From: CAVVNC01 sp963750015
GTDB taxonomy: Bacteria > Desulfobacterota > Syntrophorhabdia > Syntrophorhabdales > WCHB1-27
Assembly (NCBI GenBank): GCA_963750015.1
Contig: CAVVPU010000136.1
Span: 1 to 64,000, forward strand
Direction: 5' to 3'
DNA: 64,000 nucleotides
Shown: one piece after another, positions 25,065 through 34,069 of the stretch
Layout of the letters: each line of letters opens with the position of its first letter
Position numbering within the stretch: position 1 is the stretch's first letter
Position numbers and translations under genes: made by a program
Notes under the pieces: generated by a model
Told to the model about the DNA's origin: nothing
The model's input: the letters and a program-made list of their open reading frames with translations, nothing else
Database searches by the model: none

Positions 25065-26234
25065 CTAATAGAGAAACATAGGCTTGCCCAGCATGTTCCG
25101 CACCTTGGGAATGTAGGCCTCGGCGTCGTAGAGGGCGGTCACGTCCACCCGTTTTTTTGCGGCGGTGACCAGTTCGATAGGGACGGTGGTGTATATGCCC
25201 TGCTGGAGCGCCACCATCCGCCCGGTATGCCCGGAGGCCACCTGGCTGAGGGCCAGGTTCCCGTAGGAAACCGCGACCATTCGGTCGAGGGAATCGGGAG
25301 CCCCTGAACGCATGATGTAAGCCAGTTGCTGGTAGATGATGTTTATGCCCGTCCGTTTCTTTATCTCGGCAGCCACCACCGACCCGATCCCGCCCAGCTT
25401 CCGGTGGCCGTATGCATCCTCCTCGCCGGTTTCGAGGATGACCCCTCCTTTCGGGAAAGCCCCTTCAGATATGGTGAGGATCGCGTAGTTGGAGGGATTG
25501 CGGGAGCGGTCTTCTGCGAGGAACCGCGAGAGGCGATCCATGTCGAAAGGCACTTCCGAAATAACAGCGCGATCGACGTCGGCAAGGTATGCGGCGAAAA
25601 GCGAGGTCTCTCCCGAGTTCCGGCCGAAGAGCTCGACGATGCCGATGCGCTCGTGGGAGCCCGCGGTCGTACGCAAGGCGTTTATGGTATCCACGGAACG
25701 GGTGACCGCGGTGGAAAAGCCGATGCAGAAATCGGTCCCGAAGACGTCGTTGTCCATGGTCTTGGGAATCGCCACTACCTGAAAACCTTCGTGGTGCAGC
25801 CGTCCGGCGAAACTCAGGGTGTCGTCGCCTCCTATGGGGATGATCGCTTCCATCTTGAGCGCATCGAGCACCCTCAGCACGTGGCGGGTACAATCGATCA
25901 TGCCTTGGGCGGTCGTCTGGCGGTCTTCCTCTTTCACGAAGGCAGGGACCTCCTCGGGGGCCACGTTGCTCGGATTCGTCCTCGAAGTATGAAGGACGGT
26001 TCCACCCGTGCGGTCTATGGTGCGGACGCTGTCGTCGCTGAGCTCCATAGTGCATCGCTCGATAGTCTCGGGGTCTTCCGGGTCGACGCCGAGGAGCCCG
26101 TGCCAGCCGCGTCGAATGCCCACGACCTGGATATTATGGTTTACAGCCTGGACAACGACAGCCTTGATCGCGACGTTGAGCCCCGGCACATCGCCGCCTC
26201 CTGTCAGAATGCCCACCCTTCGCTTCGGAGCCAC
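25065..26234 (-). CDS. pfp: 6-phosphofructokinase, probably pyrophosphate-dependent
   Basis: The 389-residue protein is a PFK-family enzyme, with GILTGGGDVPGLN at the N terminus. The motifs that tell the phosphoryl donor read IGGDDT and PKTMDND. An aspartate after GGD and a lysine in PKTxDND are the residues that go with pyrophosphate-dependent enzymes, whereas ATP enzymes have GGDG and PGTxDND. ELFGRNSGETS and the C-terminal AYIMRSGAPDSLDRMVA follow. A reversible PPi enzyme suits an energy-limited anaerobe. The start is GTG 26234 with GGGAGAAG upstream. It is monocistronic. Confidence 0.87.
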   Translation of the reverse strand: MAPKRRVGILTGGGDVPGLNVAIKAVVVQAVNHNIQVVGIRRGWHGLLGVDPEDPETIERCTMELSDDSVRTIDRTGGTVLHTSRTNPSNVAPEEVPAFVKEEDRQTTAQGMIDCTRHVLRVLDALKMEAIIPIGGDDTLSFAGRLHHEGFQVVAIPKTMDNDVFGTDFCIGFSTAVTRSVDTINALRTTAGSHERIGIVELFGRNSGETSLFAAYLADVDRAVISEVPFDMDRLSRFLAEDRSRNPSNYAILTISEGAFPKGGVILETGEEDAYGHRKLGGIGSVVAAEIKKRTGINIIYQQLAYIMRSGAPDSLDRMVAVSYGNLALSQVASGHTGRMVALQQGIYTTVPIELVTAAKKRVDVTALYDAEAYIPKVRNMLGKPMFLY

Positions 26235-26284
26235 GAAATTCTTCTCCCTGAAACCTGTATTTTGCTGTCTCTGAGTTTAAGTAT

Positions 26285-26313
26285 AAGCTATGTCGGTACC
26301 CATTGTTTGTCAA
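26285..26313 (-). promoter_or_regulatory. Possible promoter of the phosphofructokinase gene
   Basis: Minus-strand TTGACA (26313-26308) is followed after 17 bp by TAGCTT (26290-26285), a good -35 with a weak -10; TATACT further on is too far away. Confidence 0.35.
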
Positions 26314-26662
26314 GGTCGAGCCTTCCTTGCCCCTTACCATCCGTGCCATTGATGGAACAGAAAGAATCACTACCTTCTTCCTGTGTGCTAGAAGCGCCCA
26401 CATATGGGCGTTTTCGCCCACATAAGTCCGGGCTTTCCCTTGAAAACACGATCCTCAACACACGAGTCCGTGACTTCGAAATACTGTCCTGCGCTATGGC
26501 AACAAGAATGTAACTATTCGATATTTAACGCCTTCATTTTCATCATCCCCGTCTGCTGGAGGAGATGAGGAGTTTTCTTTCAATCCCTCCGATTTCACGG
26601 CACGTGAGTTGCTATAGATTCAGCAGGGTTTCAAATAACATAGCCGAGGAGGCGCGAAAGGC
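26314..26662. other. Intergenic with a small hairpin
   Basis: No gene seen. CGCCCA-CATA-TGGGCG (26395-26410) followed by TTTT is a short terminator-like hairpin on the plus strand, and CGCCCACATA recurs at 26415-26424. Confidence 0.4.
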
Positions 26663-27139
26663 TTGTTACAGGGCAGCAGATTCTTCCCATCCTTAGCAGG
26701 TTCGAGAACAAACCAGTCATCGAGCATTGCGAAGGCCCCCGGCTTCGACCTCAGCCGAGTAGGCGAGCTCCTGAGAGGGGCGAGAGAGAAGAAGGGCCTT
26801 TCCCTCGGTGATGTGTCTCAAACGCTCTTCCTGACGAAGTCAATTGTGAAGGCTATCGAGTCGGGTCAATGGCGTGAGCTGCCCGATCCGGTCTACGTGA
26901 AAGGTTATGCAAAATCGTACGCCTCTGTTCTCGATATCGGCAAAAGGGTGGAGGAGCTTCTCCGTCTGCCTTCAAATGTGCCCCCCCGTGAAGAAACGGT
27001 TGATGCTTCCGGCCCGGCCCGGTGGGCCGGAAGCCTCCGAAGAGAAACCCGCGGGATTGGCAGGCCCTCAGGTGCGTCCCTGAAAGTCCTGGGCCTGTTC
27101 TGCATTGCCATAAGTCTGAAAAGGTTCGTGTTACCTTGA
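26663..27139 (+). CDS. RodZ-like helix-turn-helix protein, short form
   Basis: The 158-residue protein has an HTH_25/RodZ-type helix-turn-helix (residues about 33-100): GELLRGAREKKGLSLGDVSQTL, FLTKSIVKAIESGQW and the LPDPVYVKGYAKSYA signature. RodZ normally continues into a membrane helix and a periplasmic domain. Here only a short hydrophobic stretch (LKVLGLFCIAISL) remains before the stop, and no continuation is visible in other frames. The start is TTG 26663 with GAGGAGG ten bases upstream. It could be a truncated RodZ or a membrane-tethered regulator. Confidence 0.6.
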   Translation: MLQGSRFFPSLAGSRTNQSSSIAKAPGFDLSRVGELLRGAREKKGLSLGDVSQTLFLTKSIVKAIESGQWRELPDPVYVKGYAKSYASVLDIGKRVEELLRLPSNVPPREETVDASGPARWAGSLRRETRGIGRPSGASLKVLGLFCIAISLKRFVLP

Positions 27140-27410
27140 AAGAATAGAAAATTCCCCCCTAAGTTCAATTCCTCCCTCAGCCCCGGACTTGACCCCCTCC
27201 ATGACAGACTCCGGCCCGTGTTAAACGGGTCGGCGCCCTGTCTGTCCTTTTACCGCGCGGTCGATTCCCGTGTATAAGAAAGGGAACCACAGGCCTCTTT
27301 CGACTCCTCTGCTTCGGGAGGTGGAATCGTAGCGCATAATGTGGTAAAAAAAGCTTCTGTGGGGGAACCGTTCTTCATCGATAAGCGGTTTCTCGTTTCA
27401 AGGAGGCATA

Positions 27411-28193
27411 ATGGAGATCGTGGTGCTGGCAAAACAGGTCCCTGACCCAGAGGCCTTGGTGCGCATAGCCGGAGAGGGAAAGAGCCTGGAGATCGAACAG
27501 AAGTTTACCGCTAACCTCTTTGACGAGGTAGCCCTCGAGGAAGCGTTGAGGATAAAAGAGAAGCACGGCGGAAGGGTAAGGGTGATTACCCTGGGTAAAG
27601 ACAAAGCAATCGAGGTGTTGAGAACGGGTATCGCCATGGGCGCCGACGCTGCCCTGCTCCTCGACGATCCTGCCTTTCTGGACGGCGACGGCAGGAGCAC
27701 GGCTCTCGTCCTGAGCAAGGCAGTCTCGAAGGAGCCCTTCGACATCATCCTTTGCGGAAGGCAGGCTCTCGACGACGACAGGGGTGAGATCGGACAGATG
27801 GTCGCTCAGCTCTTGAACCTTCCCCATGTGGGTGGGGTTGTAGGTCTTGATATAACGGATGGCAAGGCTTCCGCCGAAAGCGAGGTGGAAGGAGGCAGAG
27901 CAATAATGGAAGTCTCCCTCCCTGCCGTCTTTATTGTGGAAAGGGCCCTCAACGAACCGAGGACCGCGCCTATCACGGGCGTGATGAAGGCCATGAGGAC
28001 CCCCATACCTAAGGCAGGACCAGGAGATCTGGGATTGTCTGCCGAGCAGATAGGGGCAAGTGGATCGAAGACGAGGGTGGAGAAATACCTTGCCCCCAGG
28101 AAGCGGCAGGATGTGCGCATCATCGCGGGTGAGCCGGCTGATGCCGCGCTCGAGGCGGTGCGGCTCCTGGTCGACGAAGAAAGGGTTCTTTAG
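27411..28193 (+). CDS. fixA: Electron transfer flavoprotein beta subunit (FixA/EtfB)
   Basis: The 260-residue protein is the small ETF subunit. It starts MEIVVLAKQVPDPE and has the NLFDEVALEEALRIKE, GADAALLL and CGRQALDDDRGEIGQMVAQLL segments of EtfB. With FixB it forms the flavin heterodimer, and with FixC and FixX downstream a membrane-associated FixABCX module. Such modules bifurcate electrons from NADH to ferredoxin and quinone in diazotrophs and many anaerobes. In this genome a role in reoxidising acyl-CoA dehydrogenases is also possible. AAGGAGG precedes the ATG, and fixB follows 17 bp after the stop. Confidence 0.92.
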   Translation: MEIVVLAKQVPDPEALVRIAGEGKSLEIEQKFTANLFDEVALEEALRIKEKHGGRVRVITLGKDKAIEVLRTGIAMGADAALLLDDPAFLDGDGRSTALVLSKAVSKEPFDIILCGRQALDDDRGEIGQMVAQLLNLPHVGGVVGLDITDGKASAESEVEGGRAIMEVSLPAVFIVERALNEPRTAPITGVMKAMRTPIPKAGPGDLGLSAEQIGASGSKTRVEKYLAPRKRQDVRIIAGEPADAALEAVRLLVDEERVL

Positions 28194-28210
28194 GAAAAGG
28201 GGATTCGGTT

Positions 28211-29188
28211 ATGAAGAAGGTACTCATATTCGTTGAGATAAAGGCGGGCGAGCCGAGAAAGGCCTCCATGGAGCTATTGTGCGCCTTCGCAAGCCTCGGT
28301 GCTCCGGGCCGCTTTTCAGTGGAAGCAGTGGTCCTCGGAGCGCTGACGGATAAGGCGAAAGAAAGGGTCCTTCCCCATGTGGGGAAGCTCACCAACATCA
28401 CTGACCCCGCTCTCGATACTTACACGGCTGAAGGCTTTTCTCAAGGCTTAGCCGCATACGCGAAAGAGGCAGGGGCCGACCTCGTCGTGGCGGGAGCCAC
28501 GCGAACGGGCCGTGATTTCATGCCGAGGGTGGCCATACTCCTGGAGGCGGGCATGGCGTCGGACGTTACTGCCGTAAATTGGGAAAAGGAGCCCCTCACT
28601 TTTGTCCGCCCCATCTATGGCGGAAGGGTGCTCACCGAGGTCTCCTTCACCTCGTATCCGGCTGTGATCACGACGAGGCCCAACACCTTCGGCGTCGGCG
28701 AGACCGGGAGTACGCCGGGAGAATTCGCCCAAAGGCAGGCCGGTATTGCACCGGATCAGATAAGAACCAAGGTCCTCAGGGTGGCAGAAAAGGCAGAGGT
28801 CAAGATCGACCTGATGGAGGCGGACGTCATCGTCACCGGTGGCCACGGCATGAAAACCGCGGAGAACTTCGGACTTCTGGAGGAGTTGGCATCGGTGATA
28901 GGAGGAGTGGTCGGCGCAACAAGGTCCGTGGTCGACTCGAAGTGGCGCGACCATGAAGACCAGGTCGGCAAGAGCGGCAAGACCGTCTCGCCGAAACTCT
29001 ATATAGCAGCGGGCGTTTCAGGGGCGATCCATCACATTATGGGAATGGACACATCGAAGGTGGTGCTCGCGATTAACAAGGACGCGAATGCCCCCATATT
29101 CAAACACGCAGACTACGGGATCGTGAGCGACCTTTTCGACGTGGTGCCTGCTTTGACAAAGGCCTTCAAAGGCAAGCTGGGAAAGTAG
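28211..29188 (+). CDS. fixB: Electron transfer flavoprotein alpha subunit (FixB/EtfA)
   Basis: The 325-residue large ETF subunit has the N-terminal domain (VLIFVEIKAGEPRKAS) and the C-terminal FAD-binding region with GAVVG-like GGVVGATRSVVDSKW, KTVSPKLYIAAGVSGAIHHIMGM and VVLAINKDANAPIFKHADYGIVSDL. No N-terminal ferredoxin domain is present. The stop overlaps the fixC start region. Confidence 0.93.
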   Translation: MKKVLIFVEIKAGEPRKASMELLCAFASLGAPGRFSVEAVVLGALTDKAKERVLPHVGKLTNITDPALDTYTAEGFSQGLAAYAKEAGADLVVAGATRTGRDFMPRVAILLEAGMASDVTAVNWEKEPLTFVRPIYGGRVLTEVSFTSYPAVITTRPNTFGVGETGSTPGEFAQRQAGIAPDQIRTKVLRVAEKAEVKIDLMEADVIVTGGHGMKTAENFGLLEELASVIGGVVGATRSVVDSKWRDHEDQVGKSGKTVSPKLYIAAGVSGAIHHIMGMDTSKVVLAINKDANAPIFKHADYGIVSDLFDVVPALTKAFKGKLGK

Positions 29189-29190
29189 TG

Positions 29191-30489
29191 ATGAGTTCTA
29201 CGGACAAAATAGACGCGGTCATAGTGGGCGGGGGTCTTGCGGGCCTTGCAGCCGCCTATCGGCTCTGCGAAACGGGACGACAGGTGATCCTTCTCGAACG
29301 CGGTGACGCGCCGGGAAGCAAGAATGTCACAGGGGGAAGGATCTACGTCGAGCCCATACGCCGCTTCCTGCCGGAGATAGCAAAGGAAGCCCCTTTCGAG
29401 CGCCCCGTGGTCAAGGAGATGCTCTCGGTCATGGACGATGAAGGGTCGCTCCTCTTCGAGTACAGCAACGAGAAGTGGCACCGGGAGCCGTATATGAGCT
29501 ACACCGTGCTCAGGGCTAGGCTCGACTCCTGGTTTGCCGAGCGGGTCGCGGAAAAGGGCTGCTTCGTGATTCCGGGGCGCAGAGCGGACGAGCTTCTCTG
29601 GGAGGATGGCCGAATAGCGGGCGTCCGGTCGGGAGGAGAGGATATTCCGGCCCACATGGTGATCGCAGCTGACGGGGCCCTTTCCTTTATGGCAGAGAAA
29701 GCCGGTTTGCGCTCCCGCCGGTTGCCCAAAGATTACGCGGTCGCCATGAAGGAGGTTTACGCACTCGACGCCAAAACCATCGAGGAACGCTTCGGCCTCG
29801 CCCCGGGCGAAGGGGCTGCGTGTCTCTTCATGGGGGCAGCAACGAAAGGCATGTTCGGCGGTGGCTTTCTCTACACGAACGAGGCGAGCCTGTCGGTGGG
29901 CCTCGTCGTGGGCATCGGCGCCCTCGCTGAAAAAGGGGGGACGGTCGAATCACACCGCCTCATGGAGGATTTTGTCGCGAGACCCGAGATTCAGAGATGG
30001 GTGAAGGGCGGCGAGCTTAAAGAATACAGCAGCCACGTTATCCCTGAGGCAGGCATGCAGGGCGTCTCAAAGCCCTTTACGGGAGGTATGCTGGTGGTGG
30101 GCGACGCGGCAGGCCTTGCCCTCAACCTCGGCATCACGGTGAGGGGCATGGAGTTCGCCATCGCTTCGGGGGTCATGGCCGCCGAGGTGGCCGAGGCCGC
30201 TCTTGCAAAGGGTGATACATCGGAAGAATTCCTTTCCCTTTATGAGCGGAGGCTTAAGGACAGCTTTGTGCTCAAGGACCTCGAAACGTTCCGCCACAGC
30301 CGCGCCGTGCTGGAAAACCCCCGTCTTTTCACGACCTATCCGAGGTTCTTCTGCGAGCTGGCGGAAAGCCTCTTCACCATAGGGAGCGAGCCCAAGCCCT
30401 CCCTCTACAGGACAGCCATGAAGCAGGCGCGAAAATACGTTTTGGGATGGGAGGGATTCAAAGACTTCCTCTCTTTCAGGCGGGTGTGA
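29191..30489 (+). CDS. fixC: FixC-type FAD oxidoreductase (ETF:quinone oxidoreductase-like)
   Basis: The 432-residue flavoprotein has the GGGLAGLAAAYRLCETG dinucleotide-binding motif near the N terminus, the conserved GGRIYVEP segment and the second FAD contact GDAAGLALNLG. FixC accepts electrons from the FixAB flavins and passes them to FixX and the quinone pool. ATG 29191 follows directly after the fixB stop; a GTG one codon earlier is also possible. The family is also called geranylgeranyl-reductase-like, but the operon context decides for FixC. Confidence 0.92.
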   Translation: MSSTDKIDAVIVGGGLAGLAAAYRLCETGRQVILLERGDAPGSKNVTGGRIYVEPIRRFLPEIAKEAPFERPVVKEMLSVMDDEGSLLFEYSNEKWHREPYMSYTVLRARLDSWFAERVAEKGCFVIPGRRADELLWEDGRIAGVRSGGEDIPAHMVIAADGALSFMAEKAGLRSRRLPKDYAVAMKEVYALDAKTIEERFGLAPGEGAACLFMGAATKGMFGGGFLYTNEASLSVGLVVGIGALAEKGGTVESHRLMEDFVARPEIQRWVKGGELKEYSSHVIPEAGMQGVSKPFTGGMLVVGDAAGLALNLGITVRGMEFAIASGVMAAEVAEAALAKGDTSEEFLSLYERRLKDSFVLKDLETFRHSRAVLENPRLFTTYPRFFCELAESLFTIGSEPKPSLYRTAMKQARKYVLGWEGFKDFLSFRRV

Positions 30490-30491
30490 CG

Positions 30492-30767
30492 ATGAAAGTG
30501 GAAGAGAAGATCGCTCTCGATGCGATCAAGAACGATAAAGAAAGCCATATCAAACTCGACCAGAAGAAATGCCAGGGCTGCACCGAGCGGATCTGCGTGG
30601 CCGTCTGCCCCGGCCATCTCTATTCTCAGAATGAAGAGATCGGGGAAATGGTCGTGGAGTATGCGGGCTGCCTCGAATGCGGGACGTGCATGATCGCCTG
30701 CGGATGCGGCGCTATTTCATGGACCTATCCGAGAGGCGAGTACGGGGTCCAGTACCGCTACGGATAG
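30492..30767 (+). CDS. fixX: FixX ferredoxin-like protein
   Basis: The 91-residue protein carries CQGCTERICVAVCP and CLECGTCMIACGCGAI, two cysteine sets for 4Fe-4S binding. ISWTYPRGEYGVQYRYG is the typical FixX C terminus. It completes fixABCX and begins 2 bp after the fixC stop. I chose ATG 30492 because the upstream part of the frame lies inside fixC. Confidence 0.93.
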   Translation: MKVEEKIALDAIKNDKESHIKLDQKKCQGCTERICVAVCPGHLYSQNEEIGEMVVEYAGCLECGTCMIACGCGAISWTYPRGEYGVQYRYG

Positions 30768-30976
30768 CCTTCATCTGCCTGTCTGAACTTGAGCGGATGG
30801 CATCCCTCTGTCCCTTTATGACCCCCTGTCAATCCTCAAAGCCGCTTTTCGCAGGTCTGGCGATATGCACCGTCGCCGATCCTGCCTTTGAAAGACAGCC
30901 CTCTTTCGAGAAGTTCGGGCGTCCAAGGAACCGGACTTGAGACCTAGCGAGAATTTGCCCGAATCTTTAACGCCTT

Positions 30977-32017
30977 GTGAATTTGTGTTATATTACTGTC
31001 AGAATAAACCCCAAGGAGGTTCCCGAAGAAGCTTTTTTGGAAGACAAGACAGAAGAAGAGGTAGTGAAGCTCTCCTTTGATGACAACCACCTCGCCCGTA
31101 ACCTGTTCGGCCCACGAGAAGAAAACATTAAGTACCTCAAGAAATACTTCGACGTAAAGGCAAGTATTCGAGGGAACCACCTCACCCTGGTGGGCAGGAA
31201 GAAAGAGGTGGAGAACACCAGCAAGGTGATAACTGAGCTGGCAGGCATCGTCAAAAGAGGTTTCCCCATCAATCCATCCGACATAGACCATGCGGTCCGC
31301 TATATAGCCCACACGGACAAGAGCATGGACGATCTCTATAAGGACCAGATCTATATCCCGCCCTCCCGCAAAGTCATCACCCCGAAGACTGCTACCCAGA
31401 AGCTCTACGTGGAGTCGATCAGGGGCCACGACATAGTCATAGGCATCGGTCCCGCCGGAACGGGAAAAACGTACCTGGCCATGGCCATGGCCCTTTCCTC
31501 TTACTTCAACAAGGAGGTCTCGAGGATCATCCTGACGAGGCCGGCCATAGAAGCAGGCGAGAAGCTCGGCTTTCTTCCCGGCACCATGTACGACAAGGTG
31601 AACCCTTATTTGCGGCCCCTCTACGACGCCTTGTACGATATGGTCGACATGGAAAGGGCTGCGCGACTCATAGAAAAGGGGGTCATCGAGATCGCCCCCC
31701 TCGCCTTCATGCGCGGCAGGACCTTGAACGACGCCTTTGTCATCCTCGACGAGGCACAGAACACCGCTTCCGAGCAGATGAAGATGTTCCTCACCCGCCT
31801 CGGCTTCTCGTCGAAGACCGTAGTTACAGGCGACGTCACCCAGATCGACCTGCCCGAAAAACGGTCGTCGGGACTCATCGAGGTCCAAACGGTGCTGAAG
31901 GGGGTCAAGGGGATAGAATTCGTCTATTTCAGTGAGAAGGACGTGGTGAGGCATCCCCTCGTTCAGAAGATCATCAAGGCTTACGAAAAGGCGGAAGGGC
32001 AAGGTCGCGCGGAATGA
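30977..32017 (+). CDS. phoH: PhoH family ATPase (YbeZ-like)
   Basis: This is a cytoplasmic P-loop ATPase of the PhoH family, whose genes travel with ybeY and are linked to RNA and ribosome maturation. The core shows GIGPAGTGKTYLAMAMAL (Walker A), ILTRPAIEAGEKLGFLPGTM, VILDEAQNT (Walker B) and VVTGDVTQIDLP. The start is uncertain: GTG 30977 gives 346 residues but has no ribosome binding site, and a -10-like TATATT lies inside it at 30989. TTG 31037 would start just ahead of the conserved region, with AAGGAGG unusually far (17 nt) upstream. The 3' end overlaps the next gene as ATGA. Confidence 0.9.
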   Translation: MNLCYITVRINPKEVPEEAFLEDKTEEEVVKLSFDDNHLARNLFGPREENIKYLKKYFDVKASIRGNHLTLVGRKKEVENTSKVITELAGIVKRGFPINPSDIDHAVRYIAHTDKSMDDLYKDQIYIPPSRKVITPKTATQKLYVESIRGHDIVIGIGPAGTGKTYLAMAMALSSYFNKEVSRIILTRPAIEAGEKLGFLPGTMYDKVNPYLRPLYDALYDMVDMERAARLIEKGVIEIAPLAFMRGRTLNDAFVILDEAQNTASEQMKMFLTRLGFSSKTVVTGDVTQIDLPEKRSSGLIEVQTVLKGVKGIEFVYFSEKDVVRHPLVQKIIKAYEKAEGQGRAE

Positions 32018-33720
32018 AGAACGAAAGGGATAAGTCCCTCTCTCATCCGGTCCTCAGAAAAGGCCTCGTCTTCCTGCTCTTTTCACTCGTTCTCGCCGGC
32101 CTCATCAACGTCAAGATCCCTCAGGAGATAGGCCAGTACCGAGCCGGAGACATAGCCCGCGAGACGGTGCACTCGCCCTCCGATTACTTGGCGCCCGACA
32201 GCGACGTGAACCTGAAGAAAGGGGAAGTAATCGTCAGAGAAGGACAGAGGGTCGGCAGCGACGATCTGCAGAAGCTCTCGATCGTACGGGAGATGGAGAG
32301 GCAGAGAAAACCGATCACCGGTCAGGCTGTCTATCTCTTCTTTATAATGTTCGCGCTTATCACGGTCACCTTCGAATTCGCCGACAGGAACATCAAGAAA
32401 TTCAACCTGTCCGAGAAGGACCTCATCTTCTCGGCAGCCCTCACGGTCTTCACGGTTTTTCTCGTAAAAGCCTTCTTTTTGCTCTCCGACCGGTTCCTCC
32501 CGGACTACTCGGCGATGCTCTTCTATGTGTTCCCTCTTTTCCTCTTCGGCATCGTCATGCGCGTAATCCTCTTCTCCGAGGCTGTCTTCGTCTTCTCCAC
32601 CATCCTCGCGGTAGCAGTTGCTTTCGTGGTGGATAACAGCCTGGCTGTTTTCATTTACGCCTTTCTCGGCAATCTCCTGGCATCTTACTTTTCCGGCCAG
32701 GTGGAGAAAAGATCGACCATGCTCGGGGCCGGCTTTTTTGCGGCTCTCATCATGTCTTTGGTTATGTTGTTGTTTCACGGACTCTTCGGCCACCCCTTGA
32801 GCGAGGCACCGTTGAAAGCCGCGTTCATCCTCATCGGCGGCTTGGCGAGCAGCTTAATAACTGCCGGGCTCCTTCCGGTCATCGAGCACGTCTTCGACTA
32901 CACCACAAATTTCAAGCTTCTGGAGCTTGCGAACCTCGAGCACCCGCTCCTCGAGCAGTTGATGGTCCAGGCGCCCGGCACGTACCACCACAGTATACTC
33001 GTGGGAAACCTGTCGAGGGCGGCAGCCGAGGCGATCGGGGCCCATCCCATATTGACCAGGGTTGCCGCCTACTACCATGACGTGGGAAAACTTAAGATGC
33101 CCCACTATTTTATAGAGAACAGGCGGAACTTCGAGGATGCCCACAAGAACCTGAAGCCGAGCATGAGCAGTCTCATCATCCTCTCTCACGTCAGGGAAGG
33201 GGTCGAACTCGCGGAGAGGTACCGGCTCGGGCGGAGAATATACGAGATCATCAAGGAGCACCACGGCACGAGCCTTGTGCACTACTTTTATCAAAGGGCC
33301 AAGGAGACGGAGGACCCGGAGCTGTCACTCACGGACGAGAGGGCCTACCGGTACGCGGGACCCAAGCCGCAGACAAAGGAAGCGGGGATAGTAATGCTCG
33401 CCGATGAGGTGGAAGCTGCATGCAGGGCCTTAGAGGAGCCTACTCCCAGCCGGCTGGAGACCCATGTACAAAACATCATAGAGCAGATATTTCTCGACGG
33501 TCAGCTCGACGAATGCGAGCTGACCCTCAAAGACCTTCACGCCATACAGAAAAGCTTCATTACCATTCTTATCGGTATTTTCCATCAAAGAATAGGATAC
33601 CCGGAGAGGGCTGAGGATGACGGTGCTTATCAGGAATACCCAAGACTCGTTGAAGCTCGACCTAAGGCGGCTAAGAAGCATCACAGAAGACTTGCTCGTC
33701 TATTTGGGTCTGGAGGATAG
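32014..33720 (+). CDS. 7TM-HD family membrane phosphodiesterase (PgpH/YqfF-like)
   Basis: The 568-residue protein has an N-terminal membrane helix, a short extracytoplasmic segment with VNLKKGEVIVREGQRV, about six further membrane helices (residues 105-300), and a C-terminal HD domain with HHSILVGNLSRAAAEAIGAHP, YYHDVGKL and IIKEHHG. In Listeria and Bacillus, PgpH degrades cyclic di-AMP, so that is the likely activity. It lies between phoH and ybeY as in many bacteria. Homologues usually end close to GIFHQRIGYPE; here about 35 extra residues run into ybeY, an overlap of 104 bases. A missing base would instead end it at TGA 33612, next to the ybeY ATG. Confidence 0.88.
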   Translation: MKNERDKSLSHPVLRKGLVFLLFSLVLAGLINVKIPQEIGQYRAGDIARETVHSPSDYLAPDSDVNLKKGEVIVREGQRVGSDDLQKLSIVREMERQRKPITGQAVYLFFIMFALITVTFEFADRNIKKFNLSEKDLIFSAALTVFTVFLVKAFFLLSDRFLPDYSAMLFYVFPLFLFGIVMRVILFSEAVFVFSTILAVAVAFVVDNSLAVFIYAFLGNLLASYFSGQVEKRSTMLGAGFFAALIMSLVMLLFHGLFGHPLSEAPLKAAFILIGGLASSLITAGLLPVIEHVFDYTTNFKLLELANLEHPLLEQLMVQAPGTYHHSILVGNLSRAAAEAIGAHPILTRVAAYYHDVGKLKMPHYFIENRRNFEDAHKNLKPSMSSLIILSHVREGVELAERYRLGRRIYEIIKEHHGTSLVHYFYQRAKETEDPELSLTDERAYRYAGPKPQTKEAGIVMLADEVEAACRALEEPTPSRLETHVQNIIEQIFLDGQLDECELTLKDLHAIQKSFITILIGIFHQRIGYPERAEDDGAYQEYPRLVEARPKAAKKHHRRLARLFGSGG

Positions 33721-34069
33721 AGGGCTCAGCATTCTATTCACCAGCAATAAAGGCATCGCAAAACTCAATAAAAAGTGCTTCGGCAAAGATAGACCCACCA
33801 ACGTCATCTCTTTCTCCTACCTCGACGGTCTCCCGAACGAGATGCTCGGAGACGTGATCGTCTCGGTGGAGCAGGCGCACAAGGAGGCCGAAGCTGCGGG
33901 CCTGCCCTTTTACCGGAGATTATTGTCCCTCATTATTCACGGACTCGTCCATGTGCTTGGCTACGACCACGAGTTGGGCCCCAGGGAGGCCCGAAAGATG
34001 AGGTACAGGGAGAAAAAGCTTTTAAACCATGCCATCCAACATGCGGCCTACAAGAAGATCTCTCTATAG
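33617..34069 (+). CDS. ybeY: Endoribonuclease YbeY (rRNA maturation)
   Basis: The 150-residue metalloprotein shows the UPF0054 zinc motif HGLVHVLGYDHE (H-x3-H-x5-H, residues about 113-123) and the NVISFSYLD segment. YbeY is a single-strand-specific endoribonuclease needed for 16S rRNA 3' maturation and ribosome quality control. Its start overlaps the preceding gene by 104 bases, and its end overlaps lnt by 41. Confidence 0.92.
   Translation: MTVLIRNTQDSLKLDLRRLRSITEDLLVYLGLEDRGLSILFTSNKGIAKLNKKCFGKDRPTNVISFSYLDGLPNEMLGDVIVSVEQAHKEAEAAGLPFYRRLLSLIIHGLVHVLGYDHELGPREARKMRYREKKLLNHAIQHAAYKKISL

Noticed and set aside
30980..31040. Promoter TTTAAC-17-TATATT at the phoH start
   Set aside because: The -10 is good but the -35 is weak, and it would force a start codon with poor ribosome binding spacing; mentioned only as a reason for start uncertainty.
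30944..32002. 352-codon minus-strand frame opposite phoH
   Set aside because: Shadow frame; phoH on the plus strand has complete ATPase motifs.
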